From Chaetoceros tenuissimus (Eukaryota > Bacillariophyta > Thalassiosirophyceae > Chaetocerotales > Chaetocerotaceae), in contig BLLK01000049.1 in assembly GCA_021927905.1 (NCBI GenBank), positions 301,073-365,072 on the forward strand: a DNA stretch of 64,000 bases, written 5' to 3'. A model generated the notes under the pieces. That model was given only the letters and a program-made list of their open reading frames with translations. It ran no database searches and was not told where the DNA came from. Shown one piece after another: positions 62,523 through 64,000 of this stretch (positions are counted from its first letter, which is position 1; every line of letters starts with the position of its first letter). The position numbers and the translations under genes are program-made.

Positions 62523-62599
62523 CTTTCCCTGTCAAGTAGAATATATTCTACTGTATAGAAACATAGTGACTGTCTTCAGTTGAAAAGATATATTTTCAA

Positions 62600-62715
62600 A
62601 GAACAAATGTGTGATGAAAGAATGAGGGAAGTGTCAACATAGTAATCCAGCTATGGTCGCTATCCACATAGTTCAATGAACCAATGACGATCCTGAAAAT
62701 GACGAGAGGAATAAA
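62600..62715 (-). promoter_or_regulatory. Conserved Myb-RING upstream block, copy 4
   Basis: It contains GAATGAGGGAAGTGTCAACA, TAGTAATCCAGCTATGGTCG, CTATCCACATAG and GAACCAATGACGATCC, about 80-190 bases upstream of the 62522 start, in the order of the other copies. Confidence 0.7.
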
Positions 62716-62854
62716 TTGAGGAGATAGAAAATTGAAAGCATTTCAAAAATTAATTTTCATATAGATATTATATAAGTGCATCAAATTCTACATAGTTTTC
62801 ATATACTCGTATTCAACATTCCAGCTTGAAATGCTTTGCCTCTTATTCTTTTTT

Positions 62855-64000
62855 ACATGCAGTGACAGCATTCAGGAACTATATATGGATCTTTCATAGG
62901 AAGCAAAGTGGACATTAAGGTCCTGTCGCAAATCTTTCAAGAATGTTTGCATTTCATGTACTCTTTTGTTCATGCTTTCTCTTGCATTCTTTTCAACCTG
63001 GCTAATCTTCAAAGTTGCAAGGTACATTGTCATCGTTGCCAGATGACTTTTTCATATTGATACTTTTCATCTTCTCTGCCAATGCTTTGTTCACTTTTTC
63101 TAATGCAGCTTTAGCAGCAATTCTATCTCTATAGATTTGACATAAACTTTCGTGATAACAAGCTTCGTCGTAAGAGTAGAAGTAGGCCTCTTTACATACA
63201 TCACAGCCATAACAATCACCAACAAGGATAGTTCTTGAGCCGAGAGGAAAATTAGCGAGGGGATCTACCTCTACATCTACTTTTGCCGTTTCGGTTACAT
63301 CAATGTGCGTTCTTAATTTCTGCTGTTGTTTGAGTCTTTCAATTTGAATGTTTCGTGTATCTATCTTTTTACTGCAGGTTTCTATTATTGAGTCCTTCTC
63401 ATTTTTCTTCAGTAATTGCTTCTTCAGCCTTCCAATCAGTGCAATTATGTCTGATGCCCTTTCGGTCTTATTTGACAATTGCTGTTTCAGTCTTTCAATC
63501 ATTTCATCTATTACAAAGTTCTTTTCGATCTTCTTCAGCAATAGCTGTTTCAGCCTTTCAATCTCTTTGTTTTTTGCATTGATGGCTAAGTCTTTTCCGG
63601 TCTCATTTGCCAATAAATGTTTCACATCTTTCTCAAGCTGTTCTATTGCACAGTCGTTTTCATTCTTCCTTTGCAATTGCTGTTTCAGTCTTTTAATCTC
63701 GTCGTTTAGGGGTTTCTTCTGCTTCGACAGTTGCTTCTTCAGCCTTTCAATCAGTGCATATATGACTGATTCCCTTCCGGTCTCGTTTGCCAATTGCTCT
63801 TTCAGTCTTTCAATCATTTCATCTATTACAAAGTTCTTTTCGTTCTTCTTTGGTAATTGCTGTTTCAGCCTTTCAATCTCTATGTTTTGTGCATTGATGG
63901 CTAAGTCCTTTCTTTCAATCTCTTTCGCGAGGGCTTCTATTTCCGAACCCACTCCATTCTTCTCTGGCAGTTGCTGCTGTTTCAGTCTTGCAATCAGTGC
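62855..64000 (-). pseudogene. Coiled-coil member of the Myb-RING family with a destroyed RING (partial)
   Basis: The frame is open from the right edge (64000) to TAG at 63002; the 5' end lies outside. It encodes a long coiled coil (repeats of IERLKQQL and FVIDEMIERLKEQL), then the Cys/His segment CYGCDVCKEAYFYSYDEACY with HESLC, as in the gene at 54787. At about 63005-63012 the frame ends (CNFED-stop), while family homology continues one base over (LKISQVEKNARESMNKRV, MQTFLKDLRQDL). It then reaches a RING remnant at 62922-62855 with deletions (DLNVHFASYERSIYSS against DLQCPICFNPMKDPCIVP) and a stop before the rest of the RING. So the RING is lost. A truncated coiled-coil/zinc-finger protein could still be made. 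Confidence 0.8.

Overview
This is AT-rich nuclear DNA from a eukaryote, most likely a centric diatom; a Chaetoceros-like species is my inference from remembered gene families. The support is: short GT-AG introns (63-148 bp) that restore reading frames in at least four genes; a protein with a signal peptide followed by a Phe-containing plastid transit region; a heat-shock-factor DNA-binding domain; secreted Lin-12/Notch-repeat and sulfatase proteins; and lineage-specific tandem families (F-box/ankyrin-like, BspA-like leucine-rich repeat, MORC-like GHKL ATPase, Myb-RING). Nothing prokaryotic or viral was seen.

Layout. 1-3.9 kb (-): a secreted YHYH-sulfatase with a long Cys-rich tail, open at the left edge and broken by a one-base frame change. 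5.6-10.7 kb: two 7TM receptor-like genes around a plastid-targeted protein. The second receptor is split by a ~0.4 kb tRNA-headed SINE-like insertion flanked by an 18-bp target-site duplication. 11.3-26.5 kb: four tandem F-box/ankyrin-like paralogues (two with frame breaks), interrupted by a GNAT-ankyrin gene, a short ankyrin-like gene and ~180-bp tandem repeats. 26.9-29.7 kb: a GT8-like glycosyltransferase and a multi-pass membrane protein. 30.0-38.6 kb: a duplicated module, each copy a MORC-like GHKL gene (+) facing a broken BspA-like LRR gene (-), plus a third LRR relic. 39.0-42.2 kb: a membrane-anchored Notch-repeat protein with an in-frame TGA. 42.8-50.0 kb: a two-TM protein, a third 7TM receptor-like gene, a candidate MITE, an HSF gene and a Mn-type CDF transporter. 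50.2-64 kb (-): five tandem genes sharing a C-terminal RING module, three with Myb repeats and two with coiled coils; the last lost its RING and runs off the right edge.

How it fits together. There are no operons. The window is dominated by local duplication followed by diversification or decay. The Myb-RING genes share a conserved ~120-bp upstream block. A CGTCATTGTTTC-like motif in that block also occurs, with a second shared motif, upstream of unrelated genes. Several frame breaks fall in or next to homopolymers, so each could be a real pseudogene or a sequence error; the SINE-split receptor, the decayed RING and the LRR relics cannot be explained that way.
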